From positions 62,001 through 126,000 of the forward strand of contig MFPR01000043.1 in NCBI GenBank assembly GCA_001784175.1: a stretch of 64,000 bases of DNA. The letters are read 5' to 3'. The translations under genes and the position numbers were made by a program. The stretch is from Candidatus Lindowbacteria bacterium RIFCSPLOWO2_12_FULL_62_27 (GTDB lineage: Bacteria; Lindowbacteria; 2-12-FULL-62-27). Below are positions 44,906 to 52,454 of the stretch, piece by piece (position 1 is the first letter of the stretch; each line of letters opens with the position of its first letter). The notes beneath the pieces were generated by a model, which worked only from the letters and a program-made list of their open reading frames with translations, searched no databases and was not told where the DNA came from.

Positions 44906-45913
44906 TTACAGCGAGGAGAGTTCCTGCTTGAGCTGCGATCCGACCTTTTCGATCAGAGAAAAAATGTCCGCGCGGTCGCCTTCCACCTTGAACTCGCGCA
45001 GCGCCGACATGCTCGGCGAGAGAAACCAGGTGGTGACGATCAGCCGCTCGCCGGCCTCCTGAAATTCGCCGGTGATGATCAGATCCGCCGCCAGGCCGGA
45101 ATCCTTGAACCAGGCCGGATCGAACGTGACGTCCGTCCGGTCCCGGTCGAGCATCTGTACGGACTTGACCTCAATGATGTCGAACTTCAAAATGTTGGCG
45201 ATGCCGCGTTCCAACCATGCGAACTGCGCCCCGGCGGTCTTGTCCTTGTAATTGAACAGTGCCACCTTCCGCCCGCCGGCGGACCAGGATTTTGCCGGCT
45301 GGGCCTCGGGCGCGGCCGGCTTCCAATCCGGCTTTGCGGGCTCCGCGGCCATCGGTTTGTCGCTTCTGGGCGCGGCGGCCGGTGTCGCGCGCGCCGGAGC
45401 GGGCGCAGAGGTCGAACCGCCCAGTGGTTTGAGTCTGGGCGCCGACGACGATATCGAAGGCGCCGGCGGCGGGGTGATCGCGGGCTTGGGCGTTGCGGGC
45501 GCCGCCGGCGTCTGCCACGGCAACGGCGCCGGCGCCGCAGAAGGCGGCGTTGCGGCCGGCGCCGCCGGCCACGAAGCCGACGGCGTGGTCGCCGCCGGCC
45601 ACGAGGCGGCCGGCGCGGTGGGCGCCCACCCGCTCGGCGAGGCCGGCGCCGGCGCGGCGCGCTCCATCGACATTCCCGCAGTTTTGACGTCCGGCATCAC
45701 TTTTTGAAACTGGATTTTCCCGCCCCACTCGCCCTGGTTGAGCAGCACGACAAACCCGTCGGGCGCGGACGGCGACGACATCAGGACGTCGGGTTTCCCG
45801 TCCCCGTTGAAATCGGCTACGAACAATTCGGCGGATACAGGGGCCGCCGCCACCCACATGACGAGCGCCGCGGCCAAACGTGTCACCTTCGTGGAACTGC
45901 CCTCCCTCTCCAT
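44906..45913 (-). CDS. Secreted FG-GAP/CsgG-like protein with Pro/Ala linker
   Basis: A 335-aa exported protein (signal MEREGSSTKVTRLAAALVMWVAAAPVSA). Right after the signal comes one FG-GAP calcium-type motif, VADFNGDGKPDVLMSS. Residues about 75-200 are a low-complexity Pro/Ala/Ser linker. The C-terminal 125 residues (RKVALFNYKDKTAGAQFAWL; ADLIITGEFQEAGERLIVTTWF; AFSLIEKVG-like end) resemble CsgG/LpoB/FlgO-like domains that handle outer-membrane assembly. I chose ATG 45913, which supplies the signal peptide. The gene lies 46 nt downstream of the giant TPR gene. Confidence 0.65.
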   Translation of the reverse strand: MEREGSSTKVTRLAAALVMWVAAAPVSAELFVADFNGDGKPDVLMSSPSAPDGFVVLLNQGEWGGKIQFQKVMPDVKTAGMSMERAAPAPASPSGWAPTAPAASWPAATTPSASWPAAPAATPPSAAPAPLPWQTPAAPATPKPAITPPPAPSISSSAPRLKPLGGSTSAPAPARATPAAAPRSDKPMAAEPAKPDWKPAAPEAQPAKSWSAGGRKVALFNYKDKTAGAQFAWLERGIANILKFDIIEVKSVQMLDRDRTDVTFDPAWFKDSGLAADLIITGEFQEAGERLIVTTWFLSPSMSALREFKVEGDRADIFSLIEKVGSQLKQELSSL

Positions 45914-45959
45914 GCGGGAAGATATTAACGTGACCGGCAGTGGAAAGTCAAGGAAATAC

Positions 45960-48794
45960 TCACCGATTGTCCAGTTCCTCCAGCGAGGCCTGCGCGAGCT
46001 GGCGATAGGGGTCGCCGGGCGGGGCATCCCGCAGAATCGCTGAAAAATAATCTCTGGCCCCCCTCGCGTCCTTCGCTGCCTTCGCCAGAAGGCCCAGCCG
46101 GTAGGCGGCCGGCGCAAATTCCCCGTGGTCCCGGAGGGCCGACCGGTACGCCTCGACGGCCTCCTTGGCGCGGCCCTGATTTTCCAAGAGCCGGCCCAGG
46201 AAAAATTTGCCGCGCGGCGTTTTCGCCGAAACCTGCCGCACGATCTGCTCGCCCTGTTCGGGCGACTTGCTCACGGCGAGGGCCATGCCCCATGCGAGAA
46301 TCAGCTCCGAAGGATCCGAGCCGGGACCCGCCTTGTCCAGATGGGCCAGCGCCCGCAGCGGCTCGCCGAGGATCAGCGCGAGCTGGCCAAGCTTGAGATT
46401 CGCCGGGACGCTCCAGTCCGGAAACTTGGCGGCGGTCCGCAGGGACTCGCGCGCGAGATCGTAGAGACCGAGTTTGAGGTACGCCGCCCCTTTGAGATAG
46501 TGCGCCTCCGGTGCGTCGGCGCGCCGCAGAAGGTCGTCGCAGAGGTCGATCAGCGCCTCGTGGTCATCCGCCGCGAACCGGCGCCGCGCCGCGCTCAGGA
46601 TCGATTCGTTCCATTCCTCCTGAATTTTTTTTCTCCGGCCCTCCGGCCGCTCAGGTTCGCCCAGCACCGTCCTGAGCAGCCGCGGATTCAGTTTCGCGAG
46701 CCGTTCCGTCCGGCCTCGTTCCGCTTCCAGAACGGCCTCGAACAGGCCGCCGCGTGGAACCAGTTGGAAGGCCTCGTCAATCTGGCCGGCCCGGAACCAG
46801 TACCATGCGGTTTGCATGCGGTCCTGATCCGCTTCGGCGCATTTCTCCATCCAGCCGGCCGCCATTTCCCATTCGGCGCGGCCCGCATGCAGCCGGGCCA
46901 GCGCGCGGCACACTTCCTTGGATTTGGGGTCCAGCTTCGTCAGCGCCTCGATGGACCGGCCGGCGTCGCCGGATTGCTCGAGCAGCCGCGCCAACCCCAG
47001 GGCCGCCTCTTCGTTGTTCGGCCGCGCGGTCAGCGCAAGCCGAAACGCGGATTCGGCCGCGGCCCGGTGGCCCAGCGCAAGCTCCAATTCGCCGAGGAGC
47101 GCATAGGCCTCGGGCGTTTCGTGGACGAGCGATCTCAGGGCGGCGGAAAGTTTGTCGGATTCGGCGAAGTCCCGGGCTTTCAATTTTTCCCGGATCTTCG
47201 CCATCTGCTCCGCAACCGTCGCCGCCACGGCGCGGCCCGTCAGCGCCGGCTGCGCATACTGTCGGGCGGCCTCTTCGAGATTTCCCTCGGACATTGCAAG
47301 CTCGGCCGCGAGCGCGATCAGGTCCGGCGGCATCGGCGCGGTGCGCGGCCGGCCGCTCAGAGACTGGACCCATCGGCGGACCGGTTCGGTCTCTCCCAGC
47401 GCGAGCAGCCGGCGGCCCACCGCAAGGACAGGCCGGCGGTCCCAGAGTGCACGGACCTGCCCCGCATCCATTCGCTGCAGGGCGGCGACCGCGTCGCTCT
47501 CGCGGCCAAGGTCGATCGCCGTCCGCGCCGCGCCCCCCGTCGATTCCCGGGAAGACGGGTCGAGTCGCGATGCCAGCGCATAGCGGTCATGCGCCTCCTG
47601 CGCCCGACCGCGCGATTCCAATCGCCGGGCCCACGCGAGTTGTGCGAGCGGTGACTCCTGCAAAAGCCCTGCGGCTCGACGCAGCGTTTCATCCGGGATC
47701 CCCGCTCCGCGGTCGAGCCGCAACAACGCTCTTTCAACGTGAGTCGCCGCCTGTCGGCGGTCCGGTTCCGCCAGGCCGGCCTCGAGCGCCGCAAGATATT
47801 CCTCCAGAGATTCGGCCGTCTTTGCGCCTCGGTCCAGAATCTCCGCCCGCAGAAGCCGCGCGGCGCCGTCGTCGTAGCCGAGCCGGAAGGCCTCCCGCAG
47901 CGACACCAGCGCCTCGGCGTCCTGCCGGTCCTGCGCCTGAAGGCGCGCGAGGCGGTGGAGCAGCGCGGGATCGGTCCTCGCGCGATCGAAATTTTTTCTC
48001 AGATCCGCAACCAAGCCTTTCGCGCGGTCCCGCACGTTCCATTGTTCGAGCAGGGCCAGATACGTTTCCTGGAACCGGTAGACGTCGTCCGCCGGAAGGC
48101 TCTCCGTGTGGGACTTCAAATGTTCGAATGCCCGGTTCACCAGCCTGCGCCTGGGTTCCGTCATGGTGGCCACGGGCAGCCGGCCGGCGAGATCGATCAT
48201 CTGCCGGGCGGCCGTCGTCTGGTGGGACACGCTGCCGACCTCGATGAGCGTGGAAAGATCCCGGAAGCGCTCTTCCAGAAGCGTCGGGCTTTCCAGCGCC
48301 GCCGGCGTTCCGACGCCGACTATTTTGGCGAGGATGTCGGCGTTCTCTCTGAGGGATGGATGAAGGTTCAGCATCGAGCGGGCGGCGGCCCGGTCGCCTT
48401 TTTCAAGATAAATCTCCACCAGCCACCGCGCGATGTCCGGGTCCGACGGCGCGGCCCGGCGCAGATCCAGGAGCGTTTTGAGTTCGGTCGAAAGCGGCCG
48501 GCGCGCGCGGACCGACCGCAGATAGGATTTCTTGAGTTCGATCTCGGACAGGCCGGCCCGCGGCTGCCGCGCCGCCAGTTGCAGAGCCGTTTGGAATTCC
48601 TTTTCGGCCTGGGGCCACAGCGAATGCCGGGAGTAGGCCGCACCCAGCTCATAATGGAGCGCCGGAGAGTCCGGCGCCAGGATCAAGAGTCGCACCAGGG
48701 TCGACAGCGGCCGTCCGGCGGGCTCCGGGGCGCGAGGCTCGGCGGCGGAAATGACCGGCAGGCATAGAAAAAATGAAACGGCCAGTCCGATCAT
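45960..48794 (-). CDS. Large periplasmic TPR-repeat protein
   Basis: A 944-aa protein with a signal peptide (MIGLAVSFFLCLPVISA|AE). Almost the whole remainder is helical TPR-type repeats (for example LHYELGAAYSRHSLWPQAEKEF; AYALLGELELALGHRAAAESAF; AHYLKGAAYLKLGLYDLARES; AAYRLGLLAKAAKDARGARD). It is probably a scaffold in the periplasm or at the outer membrane. I prefer ATG 48794, whose overlap with the preceding stop is the common ATGA; a GTG at 48806 would add four residues. Neighbours are a putative lipoprotein upstream and the FG-GAP/CsgG-like protein downstream. Confidence 0.8.
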   Translation of the reverse strand: MIGLAVSFFLCLPVISAAEPRAPEPAGRPLSTLVRLLILAPDSPALHYELGAAYSRHSLWPQAEKEFQTALQLAARQPRAGLSEIELKKSYLRSVRARRPLSTELKTLLDLRRAAPSDPDIARWLVEIYLEKGDRAAARSMLNLHPSLRENADILAKIVGVGTPAALESPTLLEERFRDLSTLIEVGSVSHQTTAARQMIDLAGRLPVATMTEPRRRLVNRAFEHLKSHTESLPADDVYRFQETYLALLEQWNVRDRAKGLVADLRKNFDRARTDPALLHRLARLQAQDRQDAEALVSLREAFRLGYDDGAARLLRAEILDRGAKTAESLEEYLAALEAGLAEPDRRQAATHVERALLRLDRGAGIPDETLRRAAGLLQESPLAQLAWARRLESRGRAQEAHDRYALASRLDPSSRESTGGAARTAIDLGRESDAVAALQRMDAGQVRALWDRRPVLAVGRRLLALGETEPVRRWVQSLSGRPRTAPMPPDLIALAAELAMSEGNLEEAARQYAQPALTGRAVAATVAEQMAKIREKLKARDFAESDKLSAALRSLVHETPEAYALLGELELALGHRAAAESAFRLALTARPNNEEAALGLARLLEQSGDAGRSIEALTKLDPKSKEVCRALARLHAGRAEWEMAAGWMEKCAEADQDRMQTAWYWFRAGQIDEAFQLVPRGGLFEAVLEAERGRTERLAKLNPRLLRTVLGEPERPEGRRKKIQEEWNESILSAARRRFAADDHEALIDLCDDLLRRADAPEAHYLKGAAYLKLGLYDLARESLRTAAKFPDWSVPANLKLGQLALILGEPLRALAHLDKAGPGSDPSELILAWGMALAVSKSPEQGEQIVRQVSAKTPRGKFFLGRLLENQGRAKEAVEAYRSALRDHGEFAPAAYRLGLLAKAAKDARGARDYFSAILRDAPPGDPYRQLAQASLEELDNR

Positions 48795-49159
48795 TTCACG
48801 ACCCACAGTCTGTTTTCGAGGGATTCCGGCGAAACTTGCGCGAGAACTTTTTCGCCGGACCGGTACCTGTCCGGCGCCGGCCGGGTCTCAACAATTTGAA
48901 CGAACCGCCGGCCCTCCTCGTCCCATCGGAGCGCAAACCTGGCGCTTCGAGTGGGCCGGTAGGATCCGTCGAACCGCGCCGTCGCCTCAACGCGATTGAC
49001 CTTCGGCGCGAGCCTGACGATCCGGCCGACGGTCTCGCGGTCCCGCAGCACCGGATCGCCGTCGCGCAGGCCGTCGGCGGTGGAGAGGATCAGGTCGATC
49101 TCGAAAGCGCCGTCCGGCGAGTCGCCCGGCCGGCCGCCCGTGCATCCCGAAACCAGCAA
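48791..49159 (-). CDS. Putative lipoprotein with MlaD/MCE-like domain
   Basis: The frame reads LLVSGC|TGG, a lipobox. It continues with DLILSTADGLRDGDPVLRDRETVGRIVRL, a pattern typical of MlaD/MCE domains (x-A-x-GL-x-x-GdpV-x-x-x-G-x-x-VGxV), and a second beta unit, about 122 aa from TTG 49159. That start leaves no signal peptide. The frame upstream (LRLGTAILWLLVSGC) would be a good one but has no ATG, GTG or TTG before an in-frame stop. An ATT follows AGAAGGA there. An unusual start codon is possible. Confidence 0.55.
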   Translation of the reverse strand: MLVSGCTGGRPGDSPDGAFEIDLILSTADGLRDGDPVLRDRETVGRIVRLAPKVNRVEATARFDGSYRPTRSARFALRWDEEGRRFVQIVETRPAPDRYRSGEKVLAQVSPESLENRLWVVK

Positions 49160-49187
49160 CCACAGGATCGCTGTCCCGAGGCGGAGG

Positions 49188-49520
49188 TCAGGCCGGGCGT
49201 TCCAGCAGAAGATAATATTTTCCTTCTTTCTCTGTTACCCGCACCGGCTCGCCCACCGTCAGGCTCTCCCGCGCGCGGTAGTCGCCGATCTCGCCGAGGA
49301 CGCGCAGGCCGCCGTCCAGCTCACAAATGCCGATCACCAGCGGCGGCGTGAACCCGTCCGGCGTCACGAAGAGGGTCGTGAAGGTTCTGAGTTTCCCGCG
49401 GCCTTCGATGTAGATCCGCTCCGTCCGGCCGCGGCAGGAGGAGCAGTGAGCCCGGACCGGGACGAACTGCTTGCGGCACTTTCCGCAAAAGGACGCTTCG
49501 AGGCGGGATGCCGGCTCCAA
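49188..49520 (-). CDS. DUF35 OB-fold/zinc-ribbon acyl-CoA-binding partner of thiolase
   Basis: A 110-aa protein. The zinc rubredoxin-like part CGKCRKQFVPVRAHCSSC (C-x2-C...C-x2-C, residues 12-29) is followed by an OB fold (LRTFTTLFVTPDGFTPPLVIGI; GEPVRVTEKEGKYYLLL). Such proteins are encoded beside SCP2-type thiolases and bridge acyl-CoA intermediates. It starts at TTG 49520, 3 nt after the thiolase stop, so the two are coupled. Confidence 0.85.
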   Translation of the reverse strand: MEPASRLEASFCGKCRKQFVPVRAHCSSCRGRTERIYIEGRGKLRTFTTLFVTPDGFTPPLVIGICELDGGLRVLGEIGDYRARESLTVGEPVRVTEKEGKYYLLLERPA

Positions 49521-49523
49521 CGG

Positions 49524-50657
49524 TTAGGCCACCTTTTCGAGAATCGTCACGATGTTGCTGGTGCCCAGCCCCCCGACGCTCTGCGTCAGGCCGTAGCGGA
49601 GTTTGCGGTCGACCTGCCGCAGTCCCGCGGCGCCGCGGAGTTGCCAGACGATTTCGATGATCTGCGCGAGTCCCGACGCGCCGACCGGATGGCCGCGGGC
49701 CTTGAGGCCGCCGGAGGGATTGACGGGAAGCGGGCCGGTGATTTCGGTTTCGCCGTTCAGTATATGCTTCCAGCCGTCGCCGGGCTCGAAAAATCCGACG
49801 TCCTCGCAACCGAGGATTTCAAATGGCGTGAAGGCGTCATGGATTTCCGCGACGTCGATCTTGGCCGGCTTGATCCCGGCCAGCTTGAAGGCCTTCTTCA
49901 CCGCAACACGGGTCGACGTGAAATGAATCTGGCTCTCGCGCTGGGTCAGCGCGACGAAATCGGTGCCGTGGCCGATCCCGGCCACCCGGATCGGCGTCTT
50001 CTCCGTCGTCATCACGATGGCGGCCGCGCCGTCCGACAGCGGGCTGCAGTCGTAGAGGCGGAGCGGGTCGGCGATGACCTTGCTGGTCTCCACCCGCTGC
50101 GCGTCGACTTCGAACTGGAAATGGGCGTAGGGATTCTTGGAGGCGTTCCTGTGATTCTTGACGGCAATGTACGTCAGGGCCTCTCGCGGGCAGGCGTAGG
50201 TGTGCATGTAGTCCCGCGTGATCAGCGCCGCCAGGGCCGGCATTGTCCCGCCCTGCCGCCGTTCCTGGGGGGACAGGACCTCGGAGAGGATGCGGGTGGC
50301 GGCGCCGGTGCTGAGGGTGGTCATTTTCTCGCCGGCGAGCACGAGGATGTTTTTGAAAAATCCGGAGGCGAGCGCAAAAAAGGCGCCGTCAAAAATGGCG
50401 GCGCCGGTCGAGGAGGCCGTCTCGATTCTCATCGTGGGTTTTGGCACGAGGCCCAGGTAGTCCGTGATGAAGGCCGAAATGTTGCTCTCGCCCGTGAAGG
50501 ATTCCGGGCTCATCGCGCCGACCACCACGCCGTCGACGTCGTCCACCCCGGCGTCGGACATCGCCGTGACGGCGGCTTCGTACATCAGGTCCTCCAGCCG
50601 GCGTTCCGACGGCCCGAATTTCGTCATCCCCACACCGCGAATGTAGACGTCCGTCAT
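49524..50657 (-). CDS. SCP2/archaeal-type thiolase lacking the usual active-site Cys
   Basis: A 377-aa thiolase-fold protein (MTDVYIRGVGMTKFG) with the late motifs EIHDAFTPFE and NPSGGLKARGHPVGASG. Where thiolases of this group have E-x-A-C-x-S-G, it reads IETASSTGAA, so the nucleophilic Cys appears to be Ser. It may bind rather than condense acyl-CoA, or use a neighbouring residue. With the DUF35 partner it probably handles an acyl-CoA condensation or cleavage in lipid metabolism. It is first in the leftward run to deoB. Confidence 0.85.
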   Translation of the reverse strand: MTDVYIRGVGMTKFGPSERRLEDLMYEAAVTAMSDAGVDDVDGVVVGAMSPESFTGESNISAFITDYLGLVPKPTMRIETASSTGAAIFDGAFFALASGFFKNILVLAGEKMTTLSTGAATRILSEVLSPQERRQGGTMPALAALITRDYMHTYACPREALTYIAVKNHRNASKNPYAHFQFEVDAQRVETSKVIADPLRLYDCSPLSDGAAAIVMTTEKTPIRVAGIGHGTDFVALTQRESQIHFTSTRVAVKKAFKLAGIKPAKIDVAEIHDAFTPFEILGCEDVGFFEPGDGWKHILNGETEITGPLPVNPSGGLKARGHPVGASGLAQIIEIVWQLRGAAGLRQVDRKLRYGLTQSVGGLGTSNIVTILEKVA

Positions 50658-50697
50658 TGAGGGTGGGATTATAAGCTACGGGGAGAGGGGCGTCAAA

Positions 50698-50916
50698 TTA
50701 AAGCGTCAGAATGTCGGAACAGCCGCACAGCGGGCAGGCGGTCGGCTCAAGATCGGTGTTGGCGTCGTAATAGACCGTGCCGTCGGACTCGTCAGTCTCC
50801 TCATTAAAGCCCTTGACATGCCACTTGTAGCCGCATTCCTCGCACCGGTACTGCGTGGCGGAAGAATTGGTTGAGGCGTAAGCGACGTCGTCATCGAAAT
50901 CGTCGAGGTTGCCCAT
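50698..50916 (-). CDS. Small zinc-ribbon protein
   Basis: A 72-aa acidic protein with two knuckles, CEECGYKW (residues 25-28) and CPLCGCSD (about 60-63), a rubredoxin-like single zinc ribbon. The start is ATG 50916 behind CAGGAGGG. It forms a pair with the FmdB-like zinc ribbon upstream on the same strand (50982-51221). Its role is unknown; such proteins often bind nucleic acid or chaperone iron-sulfur or zinc sites. Confidence 0.7.
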   Translation of the reverse strand: MGNLDDFDDDVAYASTNSSATQYRCEECGYKWHVKGFNEETDESDGTVYYDANTDLEPTACPLCGCSDILTL

Positions 50917-50981
50917 ACCGCCCTCCTGAGGTTTGAGATTTCAAATAAAGCTTACCGCACAAACATCGGTTGTCAAGAGAA

Positions 50982-51221
50982 TCAGTCCGTGTCGCACCGC
51001 GGACAATGGTCGGGATCGCCGGAACATTCACCGCCGTCAACATCCGAGCCGAAATCCTCGCCGACGCCGGACTCGCCGGAAATCACCGCGAATCGCGACA
51101 ACTGCTTTTGAATCTCGAGGCTCCCGCATTTCGGACAGCGGACGCCCTTCCATGCCATCGTCGGGGTGTAGGTCTGGAACGGCTTCTTGCAACTCAAACA
51201 GGAAAACTCATAAATGGGCAT
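50982..51221 (-). CDS. FmdB-like zinc-ribbon protein
   Basis: A 79-aa protein starting MPIYEFSCLSCKKPF, the hallmark of FmdB/putative regulatory zinc ribbons. The second knuckle is CPKCGS at about residue 29. A third, acidic C-terminal cluster (CSGDPDHCPRC) is less usual. TCAGGAGGTGG precedes the ATG. Its function in the cell is unknown. Confidence 0.78.
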   Translation of the reverse strand: MPIYEFSCLSCKKPFQTYTPTMAWKGVRCPKCGSLEIQKQLSRFAVISGESGVGEDFGSDVDGGECSGDPDHCPRCDTD

Positions 51222-51260
51222 GTCTCCGTCCACCTCCTGATTGAGGAACTGTTCAGGTAT

Positions 51261-51371
51261 CCCCCTCTCCCGCCCTTGGCGGGAGAGGGTCGGGGTGAGG
51301 GTGGCAATATTGCCTGCCGACGCCTGACCCCCCCTCACCTCAATCCTCTCCCCCCTGCGGGGGGAGAGGAG
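51261..51371. repeat. REP-like palindromic element
   Basis: Two hairpins, CCCTCTCCC/GGGAGAGGG (51263-51289) and CCTCTCCCCC/GGGGGAGAGG (about 51345-51369), are joined by GGTGAGGG...CCCTCACC, which can pair across them. This clover-like unit with CTCTCCC-GGGAGAGG arms is widespread between genes of GC-rich bacteria. It lies between hemB and the FmdB-like gene and may end transcription of hemB. Confidence 0.75.
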
Positions 51372-51426
51372 GTGAATAGTTACCTGATTGATTAGATTAC
51401 CGAACGGCGGCGGTTTGTCAAGCGAA

Positions 51427-52419
51427 TCAGGATCGGCGGATCCACTCGCAGGCGTCGGGGGCCCAGTAGGTCAGAATGAGATCGGCGCCGGCCCGGCGGA
51501 TCGCGGTCAGAATCTCCATCGCGACTCGCCGCTCGTCCAGCCAGCCTTTCTGCGCGGCCGCTTTGACCATGCTGTATTCGCCGCTCACGTTGTAGGCCGC
51601 AATCGGCACATCAAACCGCGCGCGTGCGGCGTGGATCACGTCCAGATAGGCCAGGGCCGGCTTGACCATCACGATGTCCGCGCCTTCCTCCATGTCCAGC
51701 GCGATTTCGGCCAGCGCCTCACGGACGTTCGGCGGGTTCATCTGATACCCGGCGCGGTCGCCGAATTTGGGCGCGGACCCGGCGGCGTCCCGGAAAGGGC
51801 CGTAAAAGCCGCTCGCGTATTTGGCGGCGTAGGAAAGGATCGGAACGCGCGCGTATCCACGCCGGTCCAGCTCCGCGCGGATCGCGCCGACACGGCCGTC
51901 CATCATGTCGGAGGGGGCCACGACATCAGCCCCGGCGTCCGCGTGTGCGAGCGACATTTTCGCGAGGAGCGGCAGGGTCCGGTCGTTGTCCACGCGAACC
52001 GTCGCGCCGCGCTTTTCGAGGACGCCACAATGGCCGTGGTCTGTGTATTCGCACAGGCACACGTCCGTGATCACGACGATGTCCGGCAGCGCCTTCTTGA
52101 TCGACCGCACCGCCCGCGGGATCACGCCATTGGGATCGTAGCCGGACTTCCCAAGGGCATCTTTGGAAGAAGGAATCCCAAAGAGGAGCACGGCGCTCAC
52201 GCCCAGCTTGTGCGCCCGCTCGCATTCCTTGACGATCGTGTCGGAGGAATACCGGTACTGGCCCGGCATCGAATCGATGGGTTCCCGCACGCCTCGGCCG
52301 TCGCGGACGAAGAGGGGATAGATGAAATCGGCCGCGTGAAGCCGCGTTTCCTGAAGCAGTCTCCGAATCCCGGGCGTCGCCCGGCGCCGCCTCATCCGTA
52401 TCAATGGATATCCACTCAT
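51427..52419 (-). CDS. hemB: Delta-aminolevulinic acid dehydratase (porphobilinogen synthase)
   Basis: Condenses two 5-aminolevulinate molecules to porphobilinogen. The 330 aa show the zinc-type site DVCLCEYTDHGHCG (three Cys), the Schiff-base lysines in LSYAAKYASGFYGPFRDA and MVKPALAYLD, and SDMMDGRVGAIR. It is the last gene of the run KamA-ATP-grasp-ATP-grasp-FG-GAP-HemB, but its link to that cluster may be accidental. Confidence 0.96.
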   Translation of the reverse strand: MSGYPLIRMRRRRATPGIRRLLQETRLHAADFIYPLFVRDGRGVREPIDSMPGQYRYSSDTIVKECERAHKLGVSAVLLFGIPSSKDALGKSGYDPNGVIPRAVRSIKKALPDIVVITDVCLCEYTDHGHCGVLEKRGATVRVDNDRTLPLLAKMSLAHADAGADVVAPSDMMDGRVGAIRAELDRRGYARVPILSYAAKYASGFYGPFRDAAGSAPKFGDRAGYQMNPPNVREALAEIALDMEEGADIVMVKPALAYLDVIHAARARFDVPIAAYNVSGEYSMVKAAAQKGWLDERRVAMEILTAIRRAGADLILTYWAPDACEWIRRS

Positions 52420-52454
52420 CTCACGCCACGATCCTTTTTGCCGTTATCCCGCAT

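Noticed and set aside
45171-45857. 228-residue frame overlapping the FG-GAP/CsgG-like gene
   Set aside because: Low-complexity frame-shifted shadow of the Pro/Ala linker.
46754-48247. 497-residue plus-strand frame opposite the giant TPR gene
   Set aside because: Pro/Arg-rich, no motifs, no ribosome-binding site; the TPR periodicity of the opposite strand is clear.
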